Assembly (NCBI GenBank): GCA_023488455.1
Contig: JAMDDV010000027.1
Span: forward strand, 1-64,000
Length of the DNA: 64,000 bases
Direction of reading: 5' to 3'
Origin: Actinomycetota bacterium
GTDB lineage: Bacteria > Actinomycetota > Humimicrobiia > Hakubellales > JAMDDV01
In this document: positions 7,068-14,552 of the stretch, piece after piece
How the letters are laid out: every line of letters begins with the position of its first letter
Position numbering within the stretch: position 1 is the first letter of the stretch
The notes under the pieces: model-generated
Told to the model about the DNA's origin: nothing
Seen by the model: the letters and a program-made list of their open reading frames with translations, nothing else
Database searches by the model: none
Translations under genes and position numbers: made by a program

Positions 7068-8267
7068 TCATTTAAAAAGTTTTAATAAATGCTTTTTGTT
7101 ATAATCAGTTATCGGTTCTGCCCCATCATTTCTAATAGCAAAAGTATCCTCGACTCTAAATGAACCCCAGGGAAGACCTTTAAAGTACGCATCTATGGCA
7201 ACGGTCATGTTTTCAACCATAAATACATCCTTATTTGCTGAAAAGAATGGTGATTCGCATTCCAACATCCCAATTGAATGTACTGATCCGTAGGGACTAT
7301 ACTCTCTATATCCTTTCCTTCTAAGAAAGCCATTGTAAATATCGTAAAGTTTCTTGGATGAAACCCCTGGTTTCATTGCATCTACAACGGTGTTCAATGC
7401 CTCGTAAGCAACATTGATAGCTTTCTTTATCTCATTCGGTATCTCTCCTAAGACAAAAGGGGTACATAATGCTGCGTTATAGCCTTCATATAAAGCTCCA
7501 GCTTGAAGGTCTATTATCTCGTTCTCCTTAACCTTTCTAAGAGTGTTTCTATTCATGCATAGATTGGAATTTTCTTGACCAGATGGAATCATCGGGCTAA
7601 AAGAAAGGCAGTGATCTTCAGCACCTAATCTTAACATCTGGCTTTCGATATCAGCTTGTATATCGAGTTCTGTTGCGCCAGGCTTTATCCTGGATGCAGC
7701 ATACTCAAAAGCTTTAGTTATTATTTCCCCGGCTTTTTTCATACAGGCAATTTCATTTTCAGACTTTTGTTTTCTGAGTTCATAAATTAAATTATCAGCA
7801 CTTATTTTTTCAGCCTCCGGAAAAACGCTCTCAAGCTTTTTATAAATCTCATATGGGAAGATAAGATCTCCTATTATCCCAGTTCTTTTAATATCATATT
7901 TACCTTTTAGCTCTTTAAATAAGTCTTTAAAGTCAAGCTGGCCTTCTATATCATATTCAACACCAGATACTTCCCCTACCTCTGGCATTATCCTTACATC
8001 CTTTATCTTCGATTTGTACTTAGACCATTCATGACATGCCTGGCCTGAACATAAAATGGGATCGCCTTCTAACGGAACTATAACAGCTGCAGATTCATTT
8101 ATTGGGGAAACATCAGATAGATATCTTACACTTGATGGATCCAAAAGATTTGAGTATACGACAATTAAATCGATTCTTTTTGCTTTCATTTTTTCTTTGA
8201 GTCTATTCATCCTTAGAATGAATTCCTCATTGGGTATATTTGGAAGGTCTATTTTACTTTCAGACAA
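7068..8267 (-). CDS. Creatinase/prolidase-like M24 family protein with altered metal site
   Basis: A 399-residue pita-bread fold protein. The N-terminal domain ends around residue 150; the C-terminal half has the M24 landmarks IIDLQAGALYEGYNAALCTPF, the histidine in VHSIGMLE and RVEDTFAI. Compared with metal-dependent aminopeptidases, the second aspartate ligand is alanine (NAAL) and the usual EP glutamate is aspartate (AIDAYF). Creatinase has a similar loss and works without metal, so a C-N or similar hydrolase is likely. I start at TTG 8267, which follows AGGGGGAG; a GTG at 8306 lies inside the operator and lacks a ribosome site. First gene of the operon. Confidence 0.8.
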   Translation of the reverse strand: MSESKIDLPNIPNEEFILRMNRLKEKMKAKRIDLIVVYSNLLDPSSVRYLSDVSPINESAAVIVPLEGDPILCSGQACHEWSKYKSKIKDVRIMPEVGEVSGVEYDIEGQLDFKDLFKELKGKYDIKRTGIIGDLIFPYEIYKKLESVFPEAEKISADNLIYELRKQKSENEIACMKKAGEIITKAFEYAASRIKPGATELDIQADIESQMLRLGAEDHCLSFSPMIPSGQENSNLCMNRNTLRKVKENEIIDLQAGALYEGYNAALCTPFVLGEIPNEIKKAINVAYEALNTVVDAMKPGVSSKKLYDIYNGFLRRKGYREYSPYGSVHSIGMLECESPFFSANKDVFMVENMTVAIDAYFKGLPWGSFRVEDTFAIRNDGAEPITDYNKKHLLKLFK

Positions 8268-8289
8268 TTTTACTCCCCCTTTGAATAAT

Positions 8290-8314
8290 GCAATCGACTG
8301 CTGCACTCGATTGC
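8290..8314. promoter_or_regulatory. Twin LacI-type operators between the divergent genes
   Basis: Two CG-centred near-palindromes lie end to end: GCAATCGACTGC (8290-8301) and GCACTCGATTGC (8303-8314), consensus GCA-TCGA-TGC. Together they form a larger perfect inverted repeat with 14-base arms, AATAATGCAATCGA (8284-8297) and TCGATTGCATTATT (8307-8320). CG-centred palindromes are the normal LacI-family target, and the regulator gene is adjacent. The sites cover the transcription start predicted from the promoter at 8318-8346. Confidence 0.75.
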
Positions 8315-8317
8315 ATT

Positions 8318-8346
8318 ATTATATTAGAATATATATAATTTGTCAA
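8318..8346 (-). promoter_or_regulatory. Consensus sigma-A promoter of the M24-ASRT-ABC operon
   Basis: On the minus strand TTGACA (8346-8341) and TATAAT (8323-8318) are both perfect, with a 17-base spacer. Transcription would start near 8311, inside the twin operators, so repressor binding should block it. A weaker divergent promoter for the regulator may use TATAAT at 8334-8339 on the plus strand. Confidence 0.85.
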
Positions 8347-8359
8347 ATAAAATATATCT

Positions 8360-9370
8360 ATGAAAACAAGAATAAAGGACATTGCAAAAAAATTAGAAGT
8401 ATCGGAGTCTACGGTCTCAAGAGCACTAGCAGATCATCCTTTAATAAGTGAAGAGACTAAGAAGAAGGTGAGAAAGCTTGCAAAGGAGATGAGATACCGC
8501 CCTAACTTTATAGCCAAAAGCCTAAAATTAAAAAGAACTAAAACCATCGGTTTAATAATTGGCGACATAATGAACCCATTTTATCCGGAAATAACAAGAG
8601 GCGCTGAGGACATCGCCAATAAATATGACTTCAACATAATCTTGTGTAATTCGGATTATGACCCAGAAAAAGAAATGAAATACATAAGAGTACTTGAGGA
8701 AAAAAGAGTCGATGGTATTTTGATTACACCTGTTTCAGAGAAAACAAATGGAATTAAACTTTTAAAAGAAAGTAAAATCCCTTTTGTATTAATTGATACA
8801 AAACCTCCATTAAGAATAAAAGCAAATTGTGTCTATGTTGATCAGGAATATGGAGCATATTATGCAACTGAATATCTAATAAAAAATGGGCATAGAAAAA
8901 TAGCATTAATAAACGGTCCAAAAACACAATCTCCATGTAAACAATTAGAAATAGGTTTTAAAAAAGCAATGAATGCTCATCATATACCGATTAATGAAAA
9001 ATTTATAAAGGTATGTAATTTAAAAAAAGATGGTGGTTACAATTCCATGAGGGAATTATTATCACTTAAACCTGAGGAACGGCCAACCGCAGTAATATTT
9101 ATAAGTGATATAACTTCCATGGGAGCATATGATGCTATAGAAGAAAAGGGGTTAAAAGTACCTGATATCTCAATAATAGGCTACGATAATATCCCTGAAT
9201 CTAAATACCTTTCGCCTCCTCTTACCACCGTTGATCAACCAAAATACCAACTGGGCACAGAGGCAATGAATATTTTAATCAAGCAGCTACAAGAAGAAGA
9301 AAAATGGGAACCTAAGGTCATTAGACTAATTCCACAATTAATAGAAAGAAAATCAACTTTAAAGATATAA
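8360..9370 (+). CDS. LacI-family transcriptional regulator
   Basis: A 336-residue regulator. The N-terminal helix-turn-helix and hinge helix (TRIKDIAKKLEVSESTVSRALADHPLISEETK, residues 3-35) precede a sugar-binding core with GLIIGDIMNPFYPEI and the ending SPPLTTVDQP. It is divergent from the M24-ASRT-ABC operon, and twin CG-centred operators lie between them, so it almost certainly represses that operon until sugar is present. No clear ribosome site precedes the ATG; the leader predicted from the weak plus-strand promoter is very short. Confidence 0.93.
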   Translation: MKTRIKDIAKKLEVSESTVSRALADHPLISEETKKKVRKLAKEMRYRPNFIAKSLKLKRTKTIGLIIGDIMNPFYPEITRGAEDIANKYDFNIILCNSDYDPEKEMKYIRVLEEKRVDGILITPVSEKTNGIKLLKESKIPFVLIDTKPPLRIKANCVYVDQEYGAYYATEYLIKNGHRKIALINGPKTQSPCKQLEIGFKKAMNAHHIPINEKFIKVCNLKKDGGYNSMRELLSLKPEERPTAVIFISDITSMGAYDAIEEKGLKVPDISIIGYDNIPESKYLSPPLTTVDQPKYQLGTEAMNILIKQLQEEEKWEPKVIRLIPQLIERKSTLKI

Positions 9371-9413
9371 TAAACTTCAAAATGTAGAAAAATATTTACA
9401 TGGGAGGGTTAAT

Positions 9414-9596
9414 ATGAACGATACTGAACTTCTAACACCAGCAAAGATTGCAGAGAGTTGGGGCATCTCTGTAGATAAGCTCAAAAAAGAGCTGGCAGCG
9501 CAGAACATTCAGCCAGATTCCAAAAAAGGCATCTGCTCATATTACGACATTTCAAAGCTCGATAAAGTAAAGGAGAAGCTGCAGGGCGGTAAATAG
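9414..9596 (+). CDS. Small helix-turn-helix-like protein of unknown function
   Basis: A 60-residue protein with a good ribosome site (GGGAGGG) ahead of the ATG. LLTPAKIAESWGISVDKLKKELAAQNIQPDS resembles the first part of a MerR/excisionase-type helix-turn-helix, followed by YYDISKLDKVKEKL. It is too small for a full regulator with an effector domain. It follows the LacI gene by 43 bases on the same strand. I do not recognise a named family. Confidence 0.6.
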   Translation: MNDTELLTPAKIAESWGISVDKLKKELAAQNIQPDSKKGICSYYDISKLDKVKEKLQGGK

Positions 9597-9655
9597 GTTT
9601 TGCTCTTGTTCCATGTGACAATATAAATAGCCAGTTTCAAATACCAGATGCAATT

Positions 9656-10654
9656 CTAGCTACTTTCTTTCACAGTGTTTGAGATGGCCATCAGATTGAT
9701 GTTTTTGGTTTCAAGCGGAACAGCACACTCAGGAGCAATCATATCTATGCCTGCATCCATCACCCTTAAAGTCTCCCTTCTGACATCTTCCTCGCTGCCC
9801 AGTAAAAGAGTATCGGGGTTATTGATATTTCCGACAAGTATGATGTCATTGCCTACGATCTTATTTGCTTCATACGCATCAACTTTCGAGTCAAAGTGAA
9901 ATGCTGTAACTTTAGTTTCACATATATATCTGAGCCTGTCCCTGGTATCACCGCAGATATGAAGTATCAAGGGAACCTTCATTCTTTCCACCAGTTCCAT
10001 ATGTATTGGCATGAGAAAATCCCTATAATCCTCAGGCCCACATAGATCACCTGTGGCATGATCGGCAAGCGTAATGGCATCTGCTCCTGCCTCGATTTGA
10101 GGCCTGGCAAAAATTACCGGGATTTCCTTTAACCTATCAAGGATCCTTCTTACCTTCCCCGGGTTAAGCCTTAATCCCATTAAAAAGTTATCCACACCAA
10201 AGAGATGGTAAGCAAGGGTCCAGGGGCCAAAAACTTTTCCAATAATCGCCACCTCATCTCCATATTTTTTTCTGATCAGCCTAATAGTCCTTATGGGTGT
10301 CTGGACATATTCGCTGTCCAGAAAATTCTCTGGAATTTTTATGTCATCAGGTTCCCTGCACAATATTCCCTTTACCTGAGGCATCCTGTTTGCTGCACCC
10401 CAATCTATCTCACACCCCAGGGCTGCAGATTCATGAACAACGCTGAAAATTGGTGCAATCGTATCAAAACCCAAAATTTCATAACCTGCGCTTGCTAAAG
10501 TTGTCATCTTCTCCGCATCCAGGTGGGCTTCAGGGAAGTAACAGCCCGTCTCATCCATGAGCTCAAGCGTGGCGATAGATGTTGGATTTACAACCGGTTT
10601 CCTATCAGCAGGATTTCTATTCAAAACATTTAAAAAAATTTCACGTGAATTCAC
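9656..10654 (-). CDS. UroD-superfamily methylcobamide methyltransferase-like protein (MtaA/CmuA type)
   Basis: A 332-residue TIM barrel. The zinc ligands of the MtaA group are visible: H and C in LILHICGDT and a third C in IAPECAVP near the C-terminus. GKVFGPWTLA and the N-terminal FLNVLNR-PADRKPVV are also characteristic. Such enzymes move a methyl group between a corrinoid protein and a thiol such as coenzyme M. No corrinoid protein is adjacent, so the acceptor is unknown. The true uroporphyrinogen decarboxylase is less likely, because that enzyme lacks the zinc site. Confidence 0.82.
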   Translation of the reverse strand: MNSREIFLNVLNRNPADRKPVVNPTSIATLELMDETGCYFPEAHLDAEKMTTLASAGYEILGFDTIAPIFSVVHESAALGCEIDWGAANRMPQVKGILCREPDDIKIPENFLDSEYVQTPIRTIRLIRKKYGDEVAIIGKVFGPWTLAYHLFGVDNFLMGLRLNPGKVRRILDRLKEIPVIFARPQIEAGADAITLADHATGDLCGPEDYRDFLMPIHMELVERMKVPLILHICGDTRDRLRYICETKVTAFHFDSKVDAYEANKIVGNDIILVGNINNPDTLLLGSEEDVRRETLRVMDAGIDMIAPECAVPLETKNINLMAISNTVKESS

Positions 10655-10672
10655 TTGATTTCTATAAAATGA

Positions 10673-11011
10673 TCAAAGTTTTTGAAGCTCTTCTATCAGT
10701 GGTTTAATTTCTGGAAGGTTCTTTGTAATTATTTGCCAGATGATTTTTAGATCTATCCCAAAATATGCATGAGACACTATATTTCGCAAACCAACAAGTC
10801 TTCCCCAGGGTATTTCAGGATTTTCATCTCTAATTGCAGCGGGGACATTTTTTGCAGCTTCTCCGATTATCTCTAAATTCCTAATTACAGCGTCAACTGT
10901 TTTCCCGTCTGCAATAAATTTATCAAAATCCATACCCTCAACATAGTCTTCTATCTTTTCAATTGAATTAAAAATATCTTCAATAAATAATTTGTAGTCT
11001 CTACCTGTCAT
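10673..11011 (-). CDS. hepT: HepT-like HEPN-domain toxin (DUF86)
   Basis: A 112-residue, all-helical protein. The HEPN ribonuclease motif R-x4-H is present as RNIVSHAYFG (about residues 77-86), with the family element EIIGEAAKNVP before it. HepT toxins are silenced when the MntA partner adds AMP to the tyrosine beside this motif; that tyrosine (HAYF) is present. The start overlaps the end of mntA by four bases. Confidence 0.9.
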   Translation of the reverse strand: MTGRDYKLFIEDIFNSIEKIEDYVEGMDFDKFIADGKTVDAVIRNLEIIGEAAKNVPAAIRDENPEIPWGRLVGLRNIVSHAYFGIDLKIIWQIITKNLPEIKPLIEELQKL

Positions 11012-11307
11012 AAGGAAACAAGTTCTTTAAGAATCTTATCTTTCATTTGTTGTTTTAATGCACCCGGTGTTACCAGATCAACTTTTATTCCAAGTATTTG
11101 CTCAAGATAATTATTAAGATCTACAAACTCCCAGCCGATTGGTTCAAAAAAGTCTACTAAAATATCCACATCACTTATCTTCTTTTGTTCTCCTCTTATG
11201 TATGAGCCGAAAATGCCAATATCTTTTACTTTGAACTTTTTGCTTAAATCTTTTTTATGCTCAATCAAGATCAATTTTATTTCATCGAAGTTTTTCATAG
11301 TCTTCAT
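11008..11307 (-). CDS. mntA: MntA-like minimal nucleotidyltransferase antitoxin
   Basis: A 99-residue protein with the nucleotidyltransferase core IGIFGSYIRGEQKKISDVDILVDF: GS, then two catalytic aspartates in SDVDI, and a third acid in VDLVTPG. MntA AMPylates the partner HepT toxin to inactivate it. The order antitoxin then toxin with a four-base overlap is the standard operon form. Confidence 0.9.
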   Translation of the reverse strand: MKTMKNFDEIKLILIEHKKDLSKKFKVKDIGIFGSYIRGEQKKISDVDILVDFFEPIGWEFVDLNNYLEQILGIKVDLVTPGALKQQMKDKILKELVSL

Positions 11308-11333
11308 AATATCAATGTTTAGTTCCTATGTCA

Positions 11334-12284
11334 TCAGACAAAGAAGTGTTCCATGCTTAAGTAGCGCTCTCCGGTATCAGGAAAGACTGTTACGACGACT
11401 TTGCCCTCTCCCAAATCCTTTGCGATCTTCAACGCTGCGAAGCAGGCTGCTCCAGAGGAAAATCCAACCAGAATTCCCTCTTCTTTAGACAACCGCTTGG
11501 TAGTCTGGTAGGCTTCGATATCCGTAACCGTTATGATCTCATCAATAATTTTCATGTTTAAAACATCGGGTACAAAGCCTGCTCCTATGCCCTGGATCTT
11601 GTGCGGGCCAGGCTGTCCCCCTGAGAGCACAGGAGATGCTGCTGGTTCAACTGCAACTATCTTCACATCGGGGTTTTTGCCCTTCAGGACTTCTCCAACC
11701 CCGGTAATCGTACCGCCAGTACCAACGCCACCCACAAAAGCATCAACTTTGCCAGCAGTTGATTCTAAAATCTCAACCGCGGTGGTTTTGCGGTGAATTT
11801 CAGGATTTGCCGGGTTTTTGAACTGCTGCGGCATGAAGGCACTGGTATTCAATACAATTTCCTCTGCTTTCTTTATGGCGCCGGACATTCCCTCAGAACC
11901 AGGCGTCAGGACCACTTCCGCTCCATATGATTTTAGAATATGAATCCTCTCCTGGCTCATCGTCTCGGGCATGGTTAACACTACCCTATAATCCCTCGCC
12001 GCTCCAATCATAGCGAGCCCTATCCCAGTATTTCCAGAAGTCGGTTCAACAATCGTGCCGCCGGGTTTTAACAGTCCCCTGTTCTCGGCATCATTTATCA
12101 TTGAAAGACATATCCTGTCCTTAACACTTCCACCAGGGTTAAAAGACTCAAGTTTGGCCAGGATCTCTGCCATACCTGCTTCCACCACACTGTTTAGTCT
12201 TAACATAGGGGTATTGCCGATCAGATCAGATACATTGCCATAAACGTGCGTGTTCTGATTAATTAGTAGTTCTCCATTGCTCAT
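11334..12284 (-). CDS. cysK: Cysteine synthase A (O-acetylserine sulfhydrylase)
   Basis: A 316-residue PLP enzyme that makes cysteine from O-acetylserine and sulfide. [12 protein letters not shown] carries the PLP lysine, [14 protein letters not shown] the substrate loop and VGTGGTITG the phosphate loop; GFSSGAA lies near the C-terminus. Length is normal. I start at ATG 12284, which has GGAAGTG upstream; the longer reading begins at GTG inside that site. The Rrf2 regulator gene sits just upstream in the same operon. Confidence 0.95.
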   Translation of the reverse strand: MSNGELLINQNTHVYGNVSDLIGNTPMLRLNSVVEAGMAEILAKLESFNPGGSVKDRICLSMINDAENRGLLKPGGTIVEPTSGNTGIGLAMIGAARDYRVVLTMPETMSQERIHILKSYGAEVVLTPGSEGMSGAIKKAEEIVLNTSAFMPQQFKNPANPEIHRKTTAVEILESTAGKVDAFVGGVGTGGTITGVGEVLKGKNPDVKIVAVEPAASPVLSGGQPGPHKIQGIGAGFVPDVLNMKIIDEIITVTDIEAYQTTKRLSKEEGILVGFSSGAACFAALKIAKDLGEGKVVVTVFPDTGERYLSMEHFFV

Positions 12285-12298
12285 GTATGACACTTCCT

Positions 12299-12703
12299 TT
12301 ATATTTGATAGTTTAAAATTTTTCTTTGTTTTAAAGTCGAATCAACCAGATCCTGTAGCGTTATGGAGTTCAGCTTATTATTTAATTCCCTTCTTATATC
12401 TTCCCATAGTTCAGAGAAAAAGGTGTTCTTGATGGGCACCGACGTGTACCCTTCCGTCGTAACCACAATCTGACTCAAGCTTACATCCCTTGGCAGCTTG
12501 CTCAAAGAGTACCCACCGCGGGCGCCTCTTGCGCTTTCTATCAGCCCTGCTCTCTTCAGCAAAAGCAGGATCTGCTCAAGATAGCGCTCTGGAATATTCT
12601 GCCTCTGGGCGATCTCACTTATCTGTATCGATCCTCTTGCGTAATTTATTGCCAGTTCGACCATTGCCCTTAAAGCATATTCGCTCTTTATTGAAAATTT
12701 CAT
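12299..12703 (-). CDS. Rrf2-family regulator (CymR-like)
   Basis: A 134-residue winged-helix protein: [53 protein letters not shown]. No cysteine occurs in the protein, so it cannot carry the Fe-S cluster of IscR or NsrR. With cysK immediately downstream it most resembles CymR, which senses cysteine supply by binding CysK. That role is inferred from context. Confidence 0.88.
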   Translation of the reverse strand: MKFSIKSEYALRAMVELAINYARGSIQISEIAQRQNIPERYLEQILLLLKRAGLIESARGARGGYSLSKLPRDVSLSQIVVTTEGYTSVPIKNTFFSELWEDIRRELNNKLNSITLQDLVDSTLKQRKILNYQI

Positions 12704-12760
12704 CTGTTAGCTTCTTATTAAAATACGAAATAATCACATATCTCGATAGACTAAGTCGGC

Positions 12761-12789
12761 ATATTAGATTTACACAGGGAGATTGTCAA
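12761..12789 (-). promoter_or_regulatory. Promoter of the Rrf2-cysK operon
   Basis: A perfect TTGACA (12789-12784) is followed after 17 bases by TAATAT (12766-12761) on the minus strand. The leader to the Rrf2 start is about 50 bases. It begins inside the last codons of the ppx/gppA gene region. The -10 box is imperfect. Confidence 0.5.
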
Positions 12790-12793
12790 GAAG

Positions 12794-13780
12794 TTAAGTC
12801 AAAAATTCCAAAAGCTCAAGCACAATACCATCAAGCATGTCCTTCTCGCTGACGATCATCTCGTTTTTGTTAAGCATCTCAAGAGTTCGCATCGTTACTG
12901 CTATGCCACCAACTATAATGTCCGCACGGGCAGGTTCCAGACCTATGACACGCTTTCTCTCATCAATCGCCATGCCAGAGAGCATCTTAAACTGTTCCTG
13001 GATGAAATCCAGGCTTAACTTAGACATATGTACAACTTTTGGGTCATATTTGATAAGGTCAAGATTCATGGCGGAGAGATTAGTAGCAGTACCAGCAGTG
13101 CCTATTATTATATCCACGCCTATATCCTTGATTGACTTTATGGTATCAGAAATCATCATCTCGATAAATCTTAACATCTCTGCCAGCTCGTGCTTGGTCG
13201 GAGAGTCCGATTTGAGGAAGCGCTCAGACATTCTCACACAACCTACATCTATACTCTTAAAAAGCAATATCGAATGATCTTTACCAAGCATATACTCAGT
13301 GCTCCCACCTCCGACATCAAAGACCAGCACGCTGTTACTACCGATTGATGCCATATTGGCCCTTTTGGCGTCACGACCCAGATCGTATGTTGCTCCACGA
13401 AAGGAAAGTGATGCCTCCCTATCCCCTGAAATGATCGCCACATCAATCCCCGTAAGGGATCTGATCTGTTCAGTAAACCAGCTTGAATTATTTGCGTCAC
13501 GAAGCGCACTGGTGCCGACGGCAAGATACCTATCCACGCCCATCCTGCTCATCAGATCTCTGTATTCGAACAGTGCTTCGCTCACGCGGTGCAGAGCTGA
13601 GGTGCTAATATTTTTGTCTTTGTCAACACCCTGACCAAGACGGGTAATTTTTGTGAGACGCACTATTTCGTTAATGGATTTAACACCGTGAACATCAATT
13701 TTCTCTGCGATTAAAAGTCGGGTGGAGTTCGTTCCTATATCGAGGGCGGCTACCCTCAGACTGGAGTTAGAAACCATCAA
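12794..13780 (-). CDS. Ppx/GppA-family exopolyphosphatase
   Basis: A 328-residue ASKHA-fold phosphatase: DIGTNSTRLLIAE at the start (phosphate loop 1), VFDVGGGSTEYML (phosphate loop 2, with the catalytic glutamate region before it) and IIVGGIAVTMRTLEML near the end. It degrades polyphosphate or pppGpp. The short length without a C-terminal HD domain is typical of actinobacterial forms, where the gene lies beside ftsB and enolase. It overlaps the ftsB-like gene by four bases. Confidence 0.9.
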   Translation of the reverse strand: MMVSNSSLRVAALDIGTNSTRLLIAEKIDVHGVKSINEIVRLTKITRLGQGVDKDKNISTSALHRVSEALFEYRDLMSRMGVDRYLAVGTSALRDANNSSWFTEQIRSLTGIDVAIISGDREASLSFRGATYDLGRDAKRANMASIGSNSVLVFDVGGGSTEYMLGKDHSILLFKSIDVGCVRMSERFLKSDSPTKHELAEMLRFIEMMISDTIKSIKDIGVDIIIGTAGTATNLSAMNLDLIKYDPKVVHMSKLSLDFIQEQFKMLSGMAIDERKRVIGLEPARADIIVGGIAVTMRTLEMLNKNEMIVSEKDMLDGIVLELLEFLT

Positions 13781-14085
13781 TCAACTTCAGAACTATCATC
13801 CTTGATGAGGACAAAGGCGCTCTCATCCGGCATGACAAGACCGAAGCGCTTTCGTGCTTCTATCTCTACATACCTGGCGCTCTTGTATTTCTCAACTTCC
13901 AGCATCAGTTTTTCGCTCTCTACCTTTGCCAAAGAGAGTTCTTTTTCAAGATCTGCCTTCTTCTTCTGCAGCTCTGATAGCCTGATTACAGGATCCAGTG
14001 CAAAGGCAGCCATGAGCAACATAAAAAATATGAGCACCAAAAAAACTGCTATGAAAGTCTTTACAGACCTCTTTTTTCTCTCCAT
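13777..14085 (-). CDS. FtsB/DivIC-like septum formation protein
   Basis: A 102-residue bitopic protein: a basic cytoplasmic start, one membrane helix (about residues 10-29, FIAVFLVLIFFMLLMAAFAL) and a coiled coil of LQKKKADLEKELSLAKVESEKL followed by the family ending ARYVEIEARKRFGLVMPDE. It would work in the division complex with FtsL and FtsQ. Gene order with ppx/gppA matches actinobacteria. Confidence 0.88.
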   Translation of the reverse strand: MERKKRSVKTFIAVFLVLIFFMLLMAAFALDPVIRLSELQKKKADLEKELSLAKVESEKLMLEVEKYKSARYVEIEARKRFGLVMPDESAFVLIKDDSSEVD

Positions 14086-14292
14086 ATGCTATTATCTTCT
14101 TCTAAAGATGTGCAATTCCTTCATTTGATCAAGATTAAAAATTTTAGGAGGAAAAAGGGTAATTTTGCGGTATTTAATAGTAATATTGTGCTTTTTTAGT
14201 AAATTGGTATTAAAATATTCACTAAATACCAGATACTTGAAGAGCAACATCTAAAGAAAGTTTTGCGCCCACAATTTTACAGGGAGGTACTA

Positions 14293-14436
14293 ATGAAGGG
14301 GTACTGCGTTAAGTGCAAATCTGAGCGGGACATCAAAAACGAAGAAAGAGTCACGATGAAAAACGGAAGGCCTGCAGTCAAAGGCACGTGCTCATCGTGC
14401 GGAACGGGGATGTACAAGATTCTGCCGAAAAAGTAG
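14293..14436 (+). CDS. DUF5679 zinc-ribbon protein
   Basis: A 47-residue protein, missed by longer ORF cutoffs. Two CxxC knuckles, YCVKCK (residues 4-9) and TCSSCG (32-37), would bind one zinc ion. The central RVTMKNGRPAVKG is the pattern of the DUF5679 family, which is linked to DNA topoisomerase-like or nucleic-acid contexts but is uncharacterised. AGGGAGG precedes the ATG, and a clean terminator follows. It lies alone on the plus strand between leftward genes. Confidence 0.85.
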   Translation: MKGYCVKCKSERDIKNEERVTMKNGRPAVKGTCSSCGTGMYKILPKK

Positions 14437-14464
14437 AGGAATATAAAAGTAAATCATGACTTAA

Positions 14465-14495
14465 GGGCTCCAGCAGATGGAGCCCAATTTATTTT
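14465..14495 (+). terminator. Rho-independent terminator after the DUF5679 gene
   Basis: GGGCTCCA (14465-14472) pairs perfectly with TGGAGCCC (14478-14485) across a five-base loop, followed by AATTTATTTTG. It ends the plus-strand transcript and faces the end of the adenine deaminase gene. Confidence 0.8.
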
Positions 14496-14552
14496 GTAAG
14501 TATCTTATCTGCAAAAATATTAACAAGCCAGGAAGCTCAAAATGAGTTCATA

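Noticed and set aside
8268..8306. GTG start for the M24 protein inside the operator
   Set aside because: It has no ribosome site and lies where the LacI operators and transcript start fall; TTG 8267 has a strong AGGGGGAG site.
9656..10654. Uroporphyrinogen decarboxylase HemE
   Set aside because: The zinc-binding H-x-C and C motifs belong to the MtaA/CmuA methyltransferases, and no haem synthesis genes are near.
14160..14292. AT-rich repeats (GGTATTTA-like) ahead of the DUF5679 gene as a CRISPR-like array
   Set aside because: Only short, imperfect repeats without regular spacing. No CRISPR array or cas gene was seen in the window.
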